Below are positions 1 to 9,374 of a stretch of DNA of 64,000 nucleotides, piece after piece. Each line of letters begins with the position of its first letter. The stretch's first letter is position 1. The notes beneath the pieces were generated by a model. The model was given only the letters and a program-made list of their open reading frames with translations. It did not search any database and was not told the origin of the DNA. The translations under genes and the position numbers were made by a program. Source of the DNA: Castanea sativa (taxonomy: Eukaryota; Streptophyta; Magnoliopsida; Fagales; Fagaceae); assembly GCF_040712315.1 (NCBI RefSeq), contig NC_134015.1, forward strand, positions 43,173,464 to 43,237,463, given 5' to 3'.

Positions 1-1148
1 AGGGAATTATAAACATGAAACTTTCCTTCAAAAAAAAAAAATTAAAACTAGAGAGAGATGAAACACAAATTTTTAAAATTAAAATAATTAAATATGTGAA
101 ATTTTTGCTTTATTGATTAGAAACATAATATTTTTTTTATTGAGTGTTACTAAATTCGAGTACAAATACCATATTCCAAATAAGTCATTTTTCATATAAA
201 TCTTAGAAAAATAAAAATAGAAATTCATCTATATAAATGATTAGTGCACAATTTATAAATCATTAATACATGAAAATAAATGCATATAGGCCATTAATGC
301 TTCTTGGATATACATAAAATAAATTCATACTACTACAATGTTTGGTAGATATATAAGAAAATTAGATTCAAATCTTCTAGATTTCTTAGGGTACTCTACC
401 AAATAAATTTCCATAAATCTTAACATTTCTTTAATAATTTATTGGTCTAGATTTTGTTATGTCAACATTCCACTAATAGTAATTTTATTGCTTTGTTTGC
501 AGCATTATTTTATTATTTTAAGAATATTGTTAGTAGAATGTTGAGATAACAGAATCTAAACCCTTAAATCAAAAAAGATTGGTTAGGATTTAAGAAAATC
601 TATTGATAGAATACCCTAGAAAATCTATAAGATCTAAATCCAAAAAAATATGGCTACATAAGAAAATATGACTACAGTGAATGAATATGCATTTAATTCT
701 TCTTTTACTAATCAAGTGCACAATTATTTTATATTATCAAATGCATGTGTTATTAAAATTTGCTTTTCTCTCATGATGGTTTTTAGTAATTATTGGTAAA
801 CTAATCTAAATATGAGGAAGAGTGTAATATTCCAAATTCACTAATATTTTTTATAATAATTAATATTCAAATTAAATTATTTTAATATAAATAATTAATA
901 AATATAATCATACAATTTCATTTTATACAAATTTCATGCACTATGCTTGTGTGTAGAAACTCTTATTTTTTAATTAAAATATAAAATTTTTGAGTGGAGG
1001 CCAAAAGTAATTTTACTTTAAGTGTAAAATTTGTGTCCTAATTTTATGAAATTTGAACTTGACTTTTAAATTCATATCCTTAATTTTTCTTACTGTGTTA
1101 ATTTTTGGGAACTATATTTTCAATTTAAAAATTTTAATTTAATTTTAG
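1..1148 (+). repeat. X module (peptide-gene 5' flank), orphaned copy of unit 0
   Basis: AT-rich sequence matching the 5' flank of the intact peptide genes nearly base for base, but ending about 200 bases before the point where the TATA box should be. It then switches to retroelement LTR sequence at the motif ccaatgatgcacgg. No gene follows. The same junction occurs at 28796 and 58387, so the loss happened once, before the large units multiplied. It contains one foldback element. Confidence 0.85.
341..671. mobile_element. Foldback (MITE-like) element, copy 1
   Basis: Two arms of about 120 bases are inverted copies of each other: the left arm begins near gattcaaatcttctagattt and the right arm ends near aaatctataagatctaaatc. 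Inside, ggtctagattttgttatg pairs with the complement of gataacagaatctaaacc. The loop is about 40 AT-rich bases. The element sits between imperfect 8-base direct repeats (ctacaatg at 333-340, ctacagtg at 672-679), which could be a target-site duplication of hAT length. No coding capacity. The outermost 20 bases pair poorly, so the ends are approximate. Confidence 0.7.
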
Positions 1149-2574
1149 CCAATGATGCACGGATCTTTGGTCACAAAACCCTTGGCAAAAGACGCAGTAG
1201 CTTTTTCAGAGAGAATAATGAACTTGGGTACTATCTGCTTGTGTGATGGCCTTTACAATAAGCCTTATATATATCTTGGGTTATAAGAAAAGAAACCCTA
1301 TACAAATATTTCAACATGGGTCAAAAATCAGATCTAGAAATTCTAATTTCGTAAGTCTCGATAGAAACAACTTGTGTCGAGCTTCAACATTAAATCTCGA
1401 TAAAAGTCTTTCTGTTGAAATTGTTGTCGAGCTTTAATGAAAAACTCTTCTTCACTTGTTTCTTGGTCAGATTTTAATGGTTTTAACACTTGACTTGAAC
1501 AAGGGACACAAGGAATCCATATAAATGCAGGAATATAAATAAACAAGATGCTATGGATGACAAGATAATAGAAAGATCCAAAACATGTGAAAAGCAATGC
1601 ATGCAATAGGGTCTCAACAAATCGAGAAGTTGTCGAGCTACTATCGAGAGAAAACCCCAAAATCTTGATGGATCGAGGATCTATCAAGAATCTATCAGTC
1701 GAACAGAATGCACAGAAATTTGGCTCAATGAATCGAGAAGCTGTCGAGAAGAAACCCAAAAATCTTGGTGGATCAAAGATCTGCCAAGATTCTATCGAGG
1801 TTGAAGAAAGAAAGCTCGATAGAAGTGGAATTTGTTGAGCTTAAAGAAAAAAGAGTTTTTCAAGGGAGGAAAAAGACATAAAGATGAATGCAACAAGTAA
1901 ACTACTCAAACAAACATCCAAGCCACATATTAAGCTCTCAAAACATCTCTCAACATATAAGTATAGCATCCGTAGATCCAAAAACACACACACACACGCA
2001 CACACACTAAACAATTCTAACCAATATTATATTTCAAAAACAAGTTATGACAGTTTAGTGAGTAAATATTAACACATGTATCTCTTGTGATGGCCAAATC
2101 ATATTGTACCTACACATGTATCAAAAGTAGCAAAGAATTTTTGCATGTTGTGTGTAAAAACATAACAAGTGTGCACAATTTTCTCATATTATGACGATGT
2201 GAGATATGAGAAAATTTAATACACTCATACACAATCATAACTATTTAATGGGGACTATTACTTTCGAGGTACATCATATAACTCCCACATCTCCTAAAAA
2301 AACGCTTGCAACCATATTTAAAAGCATTTTGATGTTTTTTGCTTTTATATTCTTTGCATATTTTCTTTTTGAACATATCATGAATGGGCATATAAGAGAG
2401 AAAAGAAATACCGAATTATGTATGCCAAAACATCACAATTTCGCTATGCCGAAGCAAACAGATTTTATACATGATTGGTGGGCTTTAGTGGTGAGACAGT
2501 TATTTATTCCTTTCTCTTACGATTTTCTAGTCCTTCCCGTCAAAAAGAGTGATATGAGTATTAAGATATAAGAG
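1149..2574 (-). mobile_element. Truncated gag-only retroelement, 3' part only (unit 0)
   Basis: Begins inside an LTR (motifs such as gtgtcgagcttcaacatta and an inverted TATA region near 1263-1275) and continues into the untranslated 3' interior of the element. It stops abruptly at 2574, where sequence jumps to the Y spacer. The equivalent element at 58387-62237 continues for a further 2.9 kb with gag and the second LTR. Short open frames here, including a 121-codon one at 2206-2571 with a hydrophobic stretch, lie in this non-coding interior. Confidence 0.7.
1981..2008. repeat. (CA)n microsatellite
   Basis: CA dinucleotide run interrupted by one CG, inside the retroelement interior. Equivalent positions in the other copies carry runs of different length. 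Confidence 0.9.
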
Positions 2575-2716
2575 ACATTAAGAAAAATACGATGATAACA
2601 TAAAAATATGTATGTAATTTTATCCAAAACCTTACACTAAGAATTAGAAATAATTGTCAATGAAATAGATCATCTTTTTAGTTTTCACACAAACCTCCCC
2701 TCTCAAAGTATTGTTG
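2575..2716. repeat. Y spacer, 3' remnant (unit 0)
   Basis: Only the last about 140 bases of the Y spacer remain, starting at attaagaaaaatacgatg. The rest of Y and most of the neighbouring retroelement are deleted relative to 59820-62690. Confidence 0.8.
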
Positions 2717-3003
2717 AAGTTGACCAAATGAACCGAAATGGTTCAACTAGACCAAATGGACTGAATTGAACTAGACAAAATGGACCGAATGGACTGAACT
2801 GAACTAGATAAAATGGATCGAATGGAAAAACAATTAGACCATAATAGACCGAAATGGAGCAAATGGACTGAAGTTGAGAGAACAGACTAAAATGGATCGA
2901 ATTGCACTAAAATGGAACGAATTGAATTGAAATGGACATAAATTGATAGAAATAGACCAAGTGAATGGAAGTGGACCTTAATGGACCAAACTAGAGCGAA
3001 ATA
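2717..3003. repeat. Z minisatellite (10-base unit), copy 1
   Basis: Degenerate head-to-tail repeats of about 10 bases with consensus near tggacygaaw (for example atggaccgaatggactgaac). Units are heavily diverged, with indels. Confidence 0.85.
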
Positions 3004-3086
3004 CTATGCTAATGTGGCTCAATAGGAGCATGGCAACAACAAATTATACACTTTGGCTGTTAAATATAAAAATTTCTATCATAACT

Positions 3087-3738
3087 GTAAGGGACATGCG
3101 TCAGGCCCATTTCAGAGCCATATTGACAATGTTGGGCAGCCAACATTAGAGGAGTGAGATCAGCCAGAGGACAAAGGAATCACAAAAGACCCAATGCTCG
3201 AACCCATGATCCCAATTCATCATTAATGCACATTGAAGCACTCAAATTGGTGTTAGGCACAAGTTAAAAGTAATCTGACACAGTCAAATCAGTGGGAGCA
3301 ACTGCTGATCCTTGATTCGATAAGGGGGAACTGTACAATAGACTCACAAGACCACTTAGATCCTAAACTCGGTAGGTCCCACACACGTGAGGGAGATTTT
3401 GTCAAAATGAAGGTCCTACTAACAAGAGAGTGTAAATAGGAAAGGAGGTAAAAGGAAAGGGGGTTGGAGAAATTGGGAGGTGAAAACATGAGAGGAACCA
3501 GAGTCATACATCGTGAATTTGAGATTCATCTCGGGGCACAGGGGAAGATACTCAGTCCAAGGATCGTATCCTTGGCCTAAGCTTAGAATCAAATGCGACA
3601 AATTGCATTCGTGGCTCAGCACATTGTAGTTAACAACTGCTCTTGGGACCTCGCATCATGGGTTAAAAATTTCCCTAATAAGAAAAAAAAAATGAAGGCC
3701 TAAGTCCAATCCTATAGTTTTTGGGTCTGGCCACTACA
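3087..3738 (-). mobile_element. Solo LTR, copy a
   Basis: A 652-base block that begins TGTA and ends CCACTACA, giving the TG...CA ends and short inverted termini of an LTR. Flanks are ataac on the left and ttaac on the right, an imperfect 5-base target duplication. Neither a primer-binding site nor coding sequence adjoins it. Orientation is taken from the minus strand reading TGTAGTGGCCAG at the start, but is uncertain. Confidence 0.7.
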
Positions 3739-4802
3739 TTAACTTATATAAAAATTCTTTGGTGAGGTAGATTGCTAAGTAAAGAGAAATCTAATTTTTT
3801 TTATATAAATCTTAGAAAAATAAAAATAGAAATTCGTTTATATAAATGATTAGTGCACCATTTATAAATCATTAATCATGAAAATAAATGCATATACGCC
3901 ATTAATACTTCTTGGATATACATAAAATAAATTCATACTACTACAATGTGTGGTAGATATATAAGAAAATAGGATTCAGATCTTCTAAATTTCTTAGCGT
4001 ACTTTACTAAATAAATTTCCATAAATCATAACCTTTCGTTAATAATTTACTGGTCTAGATTTTGTGATGTCAACATTCCACTCACAATAATTTTAATTGT
4101 TTTATTTGCAACATTATTTTATTATTTTAAGAGTATTGCAAGCAGAATGTTGACATGACGAAATCTAGTCCCTTAAATCATAAAAGATTGGTTAGTATAT
4201 AAGAAAATCTATTAATAGAGTACTATAGGAAATCTAGATGATCTAAATCCAAGAAAATTTGACTACAGTGAATGAATATGTATTTAATTCTTTTTTTACT
4301 AATCAAGTCCACAATTATTTTATATTATTAAATGCATGTGTTATTAAAATTTGCTTTTCTCTCATGATGGTTTTCATTAATTGTTGGTAAAGTAAACTAA
4401 ATACGAGGAAGAGGGTAATATTCCAAATCCACTAATATTTTTTATAATAATTAATATTCAAATTTTATTATTTCAATATTAATAGTTAATAAACATAATC
4501 ATGCAATTTCATTTTATACAAATTACGTGCACTATGCTTGTGTCTAGATACTCTTATTTTTTTAATTAAAATATAACATTTTTAAGTCGAGACCGCAAGT
4601 AATTTTAGTTTAAGTATAAATGTGTGTCGTAATTTTATGAAATTTTAATTTGAATTTTAACTTTATATCCTTAATTTTTCTTACTGTCTGAATTTTTTGG
4701 AATTATATTTTAAATTTAAACATTTTAATTTACATTTATATCTTGTCTTATTAACAAATCATTTTCAATTATATGGTAGATTTAATTTTCTAAGTATGGA
4801 AC
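3739..4802 (+). repeat. X' module (5' flank with internal deletion) before the broken gene copy
   Basis: Same module as X but lacking about 175 bases between taagtaaagaga and tttatataaatcttag, and carrying its own diagnostic bases (for example tacaaattacgtgcac, tttttaagtcgagaccgc). It ends at tatggaa, where an LTR-like sequence has replaced the proximal promoter. Confidence 0.85.
3949..4262. mobile_element. Foldback element, copy 2 (X' type)
   Basis: Arms pair as in copy 1; flanked by ctacaatg (3941-3948) and ctacagtg (4263-4270). Lacks the atggctacataag stretch near the right end that X-type copies carry. Confidence 0.7.
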
Positions 4803-5811
4803 TGTTAAGATGTATGCCCCTAAATCCTATTGTATGATGCTATGTATGATATTATATTTGACATTATGTATCACTTAATATTGTGTTTGATAAATTTGTT
4901 TTATTATTATCTAAATATAATGGCAACATGAATATTGGGGCATTATTATATAGTCCATGAGATGTATTGTATGTGATTTAGTCACAGAAGATGTAAAACA
5001 AATTCCTTGTAAACTCAAAATGTAGTTCGTAGTCAGTGATGAAATTGAGCATTTGATCTGCAAAGACTATAACATATCAACTAAGAAAATTTGTCCTGAT
5101 CGTGGAAATAGATATTTCTAGTTGGTATGTATGTTTTAAGAGTTAAAACATATTGAACAGGACCGTTGTGAGATTTATTATTCTCCTAACGACTGCCAAT
5201 AATAAACTCACGACTTATATTTGCATAAACTCTTAATCCTGAGAGAATAATGGACTTAATCATGAGGTTGCTTTGATATATCAGGAGTGAGATCTAAAAT
5301 AACGGTCAAAACTTCAGTATGTTGGGCAACCACATTTAGTGTTGATGGAACATATATTCTCAATATAGAATTCATAGTCTCTTAGCGGAGATATAAAATA
5401 TTCCCCTGAGATTAATTTAATGGGTTTGTTATTCAGAGAGTTAGGCCTAACCACTTTAGTAAGGAGTTACTAAAGTATATATTTATGGAATTGGATTTCA
5501 AAAATATATGATGAATAACTTAATGGATTAAACTGGGTACTCAAGGATAAGATGTAGTAATTTACAAAGTGGCAGTCTACATTTATGACTTTATGTTATT
5601 ACGAATATTTTATAAAGGGGTTGCATGTACAATAAAATTTTGGAATATAATTTATAAATATAGCCTAGAGTGCAACTATATTTATATAGTGGTATTAACT
5701 ATAGTTAATGATAAGACGCTTTTTGGCATTCTCCCTTTGGAACTGATTAAGAGACCACACATCTTGGGCGTTAGTGGAATTGGAGTGAAGATTGAAAGTG
5801 TTCCAAAGTGG
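4803..5811 (+). mobile_element. LTR-like retroelement fragment replacing a promoter
   Basis: Sequence unrelated to the other modules, starting TGTTAAGATGTATGCCCC, a typical LTR start, and containing phrases common in plant LTRs (sequence around aatggattaaactgggtact). It lies between the X' module and exon 1 of the broken peptide gene and has no second copy in the window. The right end is not clear and no target duplication is visible. An open frame at 5569-6087 runs from this LTR through exon 1, intron and exon 2 of the broken gene. Confidence 0.6.
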
Positions 5812-5823
5812 CTTTCCTCCAAA

Positions 5824-6163
5824 ATGGCTTTCTTGATCATCCTACTTGCTTTTACAACTTGTAAGTTTCTCTCTCTCTCTCTCTCACTCTCTCAATATTT
5901 GATTTTTTATATGATGGTGGCTAATGAAATATTGATGACAGGTTTATCATTACCAAGAATGTCAAATGTTGTTGGTCACTGTTCTCGCGAAGTTGATTGT
6001 ACATTCATAATCAAATGTCGTCCTAAGTGCTTCCCCCTTTGTGTAAATGGGAGCATGTCAGTGCTTTTGCGCTGCGACCCAAAATGAAGCTACAATTGAA
6101 GGCAATCATGACAATCTGGCAACAATTAGCAAATACTACTCATTCAAAAATAATGCAAACTAA
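5824..6163 (+). pseudogene. Defensin-like cysteine-rich peptide, broken copy
   Basis: Homologous to the four intact peptide genes. Exon 1 remains from the second methionine (5824-5860), the donor is gtaagt at 5861, and the acceptor is changed to acag at 5938-5941 with exon 2 from 5942. The usual first methionine and its six following residues are not recognisable because an LTR-like fragment lies upstream. Exon 2 has one extra G near 6050, just after the fifth cysteine, so the frame shifts and stops at 6085-6087, losing the last three cysteines and the tail. The ancestral stop position is 6161-6163. Several replacements (including extra lysine and isoleucine changes) show it is older or less constrained than the other copies. 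The TATA box is missing. Most likely non-functional. Confidence 0.85.
5868..5893. repeat. (CT)n run in the intron of the broken copy
   Basis: Short CT tract broken by CA, about nine repeats before the interruption, the least expanded of the five intronic tracts. Confidence 0.85.
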
Positions 6164-6358
6164 ATTGAGTACTAGAAGTTGTACTTGTCTTGCTTCTAAA
6201 AAAAAAAAGGTTGTGCCTGTCTTGTCAAAGGGATAATAATTTCAATCTAAAGGTTGCAGGTGTTGCAAAGTCTAAAAAGAAATAACATCATTTATCAGTT
6301 TCATTAATGTTGAAATAAAAAGGACACTTTGGACTTCATGGCAAAGAAAAAAAAAATT

Positions 6359-6403
6359 GTGGGCCCCAACACAATCCTATAGTTTTTGGGCCTGGCCACT
6401 ACA
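6359..6403 (-). mobile_element. Solo-LTR remnant (last 45 bases)
   Basis: The terminal part of the solo LTR (gggccccaacacaatcctat ... ccactaca) is joined to the 3' flank of the broken gene inside an A-rich tract present in both partners. The preceding Y-Z-LTR interval has been deleted, bringing two gene cassettes together. Confidence 0.75.
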
Positions 6404-7735
6404 TTAATTTGTATAAAAATTCATTGGTGAGATAGATGGCTAAGTAAAGGGAATTATAAACATGAAACTTTCCTTCAAAAAAAAAAATAAAACTAGAGTG
6501 AGATGAAACACAAATTTTTGAAATTAAAATAATTAAATATGTGAAATTTTTGCTTTATTGATTAGAAACATAATATTTTTTTTATTGAGTGTTACTAAAT
6601 TCGAGTACAAATACCATATTCCAAATAAGTCAATTTTTATATAAATCTTAGAAAAATAAAAATAGAAATTCATTTATATAAATGATTAGTGCACCATTTA
6701 TAAATCATTAATACATGAAAATAAATGCATATATGCCATTAATACTTCTTGGATATACATAAAATAAATTCATACTACTACAATGTTTGGTTGATATTTA
6801 AGAAAATTGGATTCAAATCTTCTAGATTTCTTAGGGTACTCTACCAAATAAATTTCCGTAAATCTTGACATTTCTTTAATAATTTATTGGTCTAGATTTT
6901 GTTATGTCAACATTCCACTAATAGTAATTTTATTGCTTTTTTTGCAGCATTATTTTATTATTTTAAGAGTATTGTTAGTAGAATGCTGAGATGACAGAAT
7001 CTAGACCCTTAAATCAGGATTTAAGAAAATCTATTGATAGAATACCCTAGGAAATCTATAGGATCTAAATCCACGAAAATATGGCTACATAAGAAAATAT
7101 GACTACAGTGAATGAATATGCATTTAATTCTTCTTTTACTAATCAAGTGCACAATTATTTTATATTATCAAATGCATGTGTTATTAAAATTTGCTTTTCT
7201 CTCATGATGGTTTTTAGTAATTATTGGTAAACTAATCTAAATATGAGGAAGAGTGTAATATTCCAAATCCACTAATATTTTTTATAATAATTAATATTCA
7301 AATTAAATTATTTTAATATAAATAATTAATAAATATAATCATACAATTTCATTTTATACAAATTTCATGCACTATGCTTGTGTCTAGAAACTCTTATTTT
7401 TTAATTAAAATATAAAATCTTTGAGTGGAGGCCAAAAGTAATTTTACTTTAAGTGTAAAATTTTTGTCCTAATTTTATGAAATTTGAACTTGAATTTTAA
7501 CTTCATATCCTTAATTTTTCTTACTGTGTTAATTTTTGGGAATTATATTTTCAATTTAAAAATGTTAATTTACATTTATATACTTAATTTGTCTTATTAA
7601 CAAATAATTTTCAATTATATGGTAGATTTAATTTTCTAAGTATGGAAAAGTGAATACTAAAACAAAAATGTATTTACACCATGATAATTAATTCACGCAT
7701 TTATCACAATAATACATGACCATATTATCAGACAT
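6404..7735 (+). repeat. X module, 5' flank of the first intact gene
   Basis: Full-length X module from the solo-LTR edge to the TATA box. Carries the gggaattataaacatgaaac start, the foldback element and a conserved AT-rich proximal part. No gene in it. Confidence 0.85.
6786..7102. mobile_element. Foldback element, copy 3
   Basis: Flanked by ctacaatg (6778-6785) and ctacagtg (7103-7110). Slightly shortened in the right arm: the aagattggttag stretch is missing after ccttaaatca. Confidence 0.7.
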
Positions 7736-7773
7736 TATAAAGATTACTATCTAACACTGTAAAGATTACTATC
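7736..7773 (+). promoter_or_regulatory. TATA box and doubled TAAAGATTACTATC motif
   Basis: TATAAAG at 7736-7742 lies 98 bases before the ATG, the same distance as in all four intact copies. It overlaps the first of two direct repeats of taaagattactatc (7738-7751 and 7760-7773), spaced 22 bases. The implied leader is about 65-70 bases. Confidence 0.6.
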
Positions 7774-7833
7774 ATCAGGCAAATCACTTTGCATAGTCAT
7801 AACAAAGTCTAGAACTAGACCAATAAGAAAATA

Positions 7834-8187
7834 ATGGATGTCATTTCTTCGAAAATGGCTTTCTTGATCATCCTACTTGCTTTTGCAACTTGTAAGTCTC
7901 TCTCTCTCTCTCTCTCTCAATATTTGATTTTTTATATGATGGTGGTAAATGAAATATTGATGGTAGGTTTATCATTACCAAGAATGTCAAATGCTGCGGT
8001 TCATTGTTCTCGCGATGTTGATTGTACATTCGCAATCAAATGTCGTTCTCCGTGCTTCCCCCTTTGTGTAAACGGAGCATGTCAGTGCTCCTGCACTGCA
8101 ACCCGAAAACAAGCTACTGTTGAAGGCAATCACGACAATCCGGCAAAAATTAGCAAATACTACTCTTTCAAAAATAATGCAAACTAA
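7834..8187 (+). CDS. Secreted defensin-like (NCR-like) cysteine-rich peptide, copy B
   Basis: Two exons: 7834-7891 and 7967-8187, joined by a 75-base GT-AG intron in phase 1, the usual place for introns in plant defensin-like genes. The product is 92 residues. Residues 8-19 are a hydrophobic signal core after a short MDVISSK start. A cysteine (residue 20) is created across the splice junction. The mature part has cysteines at 33, 39, 45, 49, 53, 58, 60 and 62, with the CSRDVDC and VNGACQC motifs, then a 30-residue polar tail rich in Lys, Asn and Tyr. Such peptides are secreted and disulfide-bonded, acting in defence, symbiosis or cell signalling; which one cannot be told here. The spacing differs from classic plant defensins (no C-x10-C start), and the long tail is unusual for NCR peptides. 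The intron is a multiple of three and has no stop, so intron retention would give an open 117-residue product. Confidence 0.82.
   Translation: MDVISSKMAFLIILLAFATCKSLSLSLSQYLIFYMMVVNEILMVGLSLPRMSNAAVHCSRDVDCTFAIKCRSPCFPLCVNGACQCSCTATRKQATVEGNHDNPAKISKYYSFKNNAN
7897..7918. repeat. (TC)11 intronic microsatellite, copy B
   Basis: Immediately follows the donor site gtaag. Shortest tract among the intact copies. Confidence 0.95.
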
Positions 8188-9374
8188 ATTGAGTACAAGA
8201 AGTTGTGCCTGTCCTGCTACTCAATAAAAAATGTACTTATCATGTCGTAGGGATAATAATTTCAAACTAAAGGCTCTAGGTGGTGTAAAGTCCAAAAAAA
8301 AATAAGATCCTTTATCAATTTCATTAATGTTGAAATAAAAAGGACACTTTGCACTTCATGGAATAGAAAAAAAATAATTGTGATACCATATGAAGGAATT
8401 GCAAATTTCTCTAACAGTATGTTAGGATTCATTTCCTATAATCCAATTGTATGATTTTATCTTCTTACAGTTCATGTCCTAGAATCCAATGTACAATTTT
8501 ACCTTTTTAACAAAACCTTTTTAATTACAGAGACTATTTAATATGATCATTAGAAATGTTGATACATTTGGAATACATTAAACTTGTCTTGCCCCAATTT
8601 TTCATTGGCAAGAAATTGTCTTCTTTTTGAGTAAGATAGAGCCTAACCCCTCAAGGTTTTAAAATGCCTATTTCCAATTTCAACTTGCTGCTCATCATAT
8701 AAGGCTTAAGACTTCCCCCAATATAGGTAATGTGAAACTTAGTCAAGATTTTGTTCTCTCGCACCTTACCCAACTTAAGAGGTATATTGGCCTTTTGGGT
8801 TCTCATAATCTACCCCCCTTAATAGGCCACATTTCCTCATGTGGGACATACACACCATCCTATCGTGTAGGATTCCACTCTGTTACTATTTTTCATGCCC
8901 CAATTCTTGATTGACAAGACATTCTTCTCTTTGAAAGTGACACATAGGCTCATCCTCATCTCTCATCATCAAATTCAATTTCTTCTAAGGATAATTGATT
9001 TTTGTGATCGCATTGATAATAGCTAGAGTCTATAGAATTTCTACCTATTGTTTTTTTTTTTTAAGTACAATCATTTTCAATGTTTTGGATTACTAATTTC
9101 TTTTTAATATGGGTAATAGCGTAATAAGCCTTAATTGAAATATAATACAAATATGTTATATTATATTAGTTAAAAGAGGGGACTTTATTTTAATTAGGGG
9201 GCTTGGGAACTGACTTAGTCACCTATATGCTAGAGTTCGCCCAGAATATTATATAAATTGCATGGTAAAGACTTTGGTTTGTGTTATTAAGATTACCTAC
9301 AAGGTAGGAGGATCAAGGATGGGAATAGGCAAAGTAATTCAAATATGGAAAAAAAAATTTATCTTGTTAGTCCA
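8188..9374 (+). repeat. Peptide-gene 3' flank, long form
   Basis: Non-coding downstream sequence shared by all intact copies up to about 8612 and continuing here and at 35888-37073 only. It holds a poly(A) signal, two diverged direct repeats of about 57 bases (8588-8646 and 8894-8950, both built on tgccccaatt), and between them a pyrimidine-rich stretch (ctaccccccttaataggcca) of the kind seen in degraded plant LTRs. The last 400 bases are AT-rich with no recognisable content. Confidence 0.7.
8223..8228 (+). terminator. Poly(A) signal AATAAA, copy B
   Basis: Canonical hexamer 36 bases after the stop codon, followed by T-rich sequence. Copy D has the same; copies C and E have AATGAA at this place. 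Confidence 0.55.

Noticed and set aside
341..671. Foldback as a microRNA gene
   Set aside because: Arms are long and evenly paired like a MITE, and it is part of a repeated module. No evidence of a precise miRNA duplex from sequence alone.
1343..1759. 138-codon minus-strand frame also found at 58581-58997
   Set aside because: Overlaps LTR and tcgag-rich interior sequence and differs in length between copies. Its apparent hydrophobic segments come from AT-rich DNA.
1981..2008. Regularly spaced repeats suggesting a CRISPR array
   Set aside because: Only dinucleotide and 10-base repeats without unique spacers; the sequence is plant nuclear.
2206..2571. 121-codon frame with a hydrophobic stretch, repeated at 29855-30220 and shortened elsewhere
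   Set aside because: It lies in the untranslated interior of the R2 element. It is cut by stops in other copies (22559, 52154, 59628) and has no recognisable domain. Its persistence is explained by the duplication.
3289..3622. Minus-strand frames inside each solo LTR, rich in Pro, Ser and Phe
   Set aside because: They shift frame between copies and sit inside a clear LTR; no conserved start or stop.
7834..8187. Unspliced 117-residue product as the main reading of copy B
   Set aside because: Canonical gtaag...gatggtag splice sites are conserved in all intact copies, and only B has an open in-frame intron.
8732..8914. 60-codon plus-strand frame, repeated at 36432-36614
   Set aside because: Lies in LTR-like, pyrimidine-rich downstream sequence. 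Its conservation between only two recently duplicated copies is not evidence of coding.
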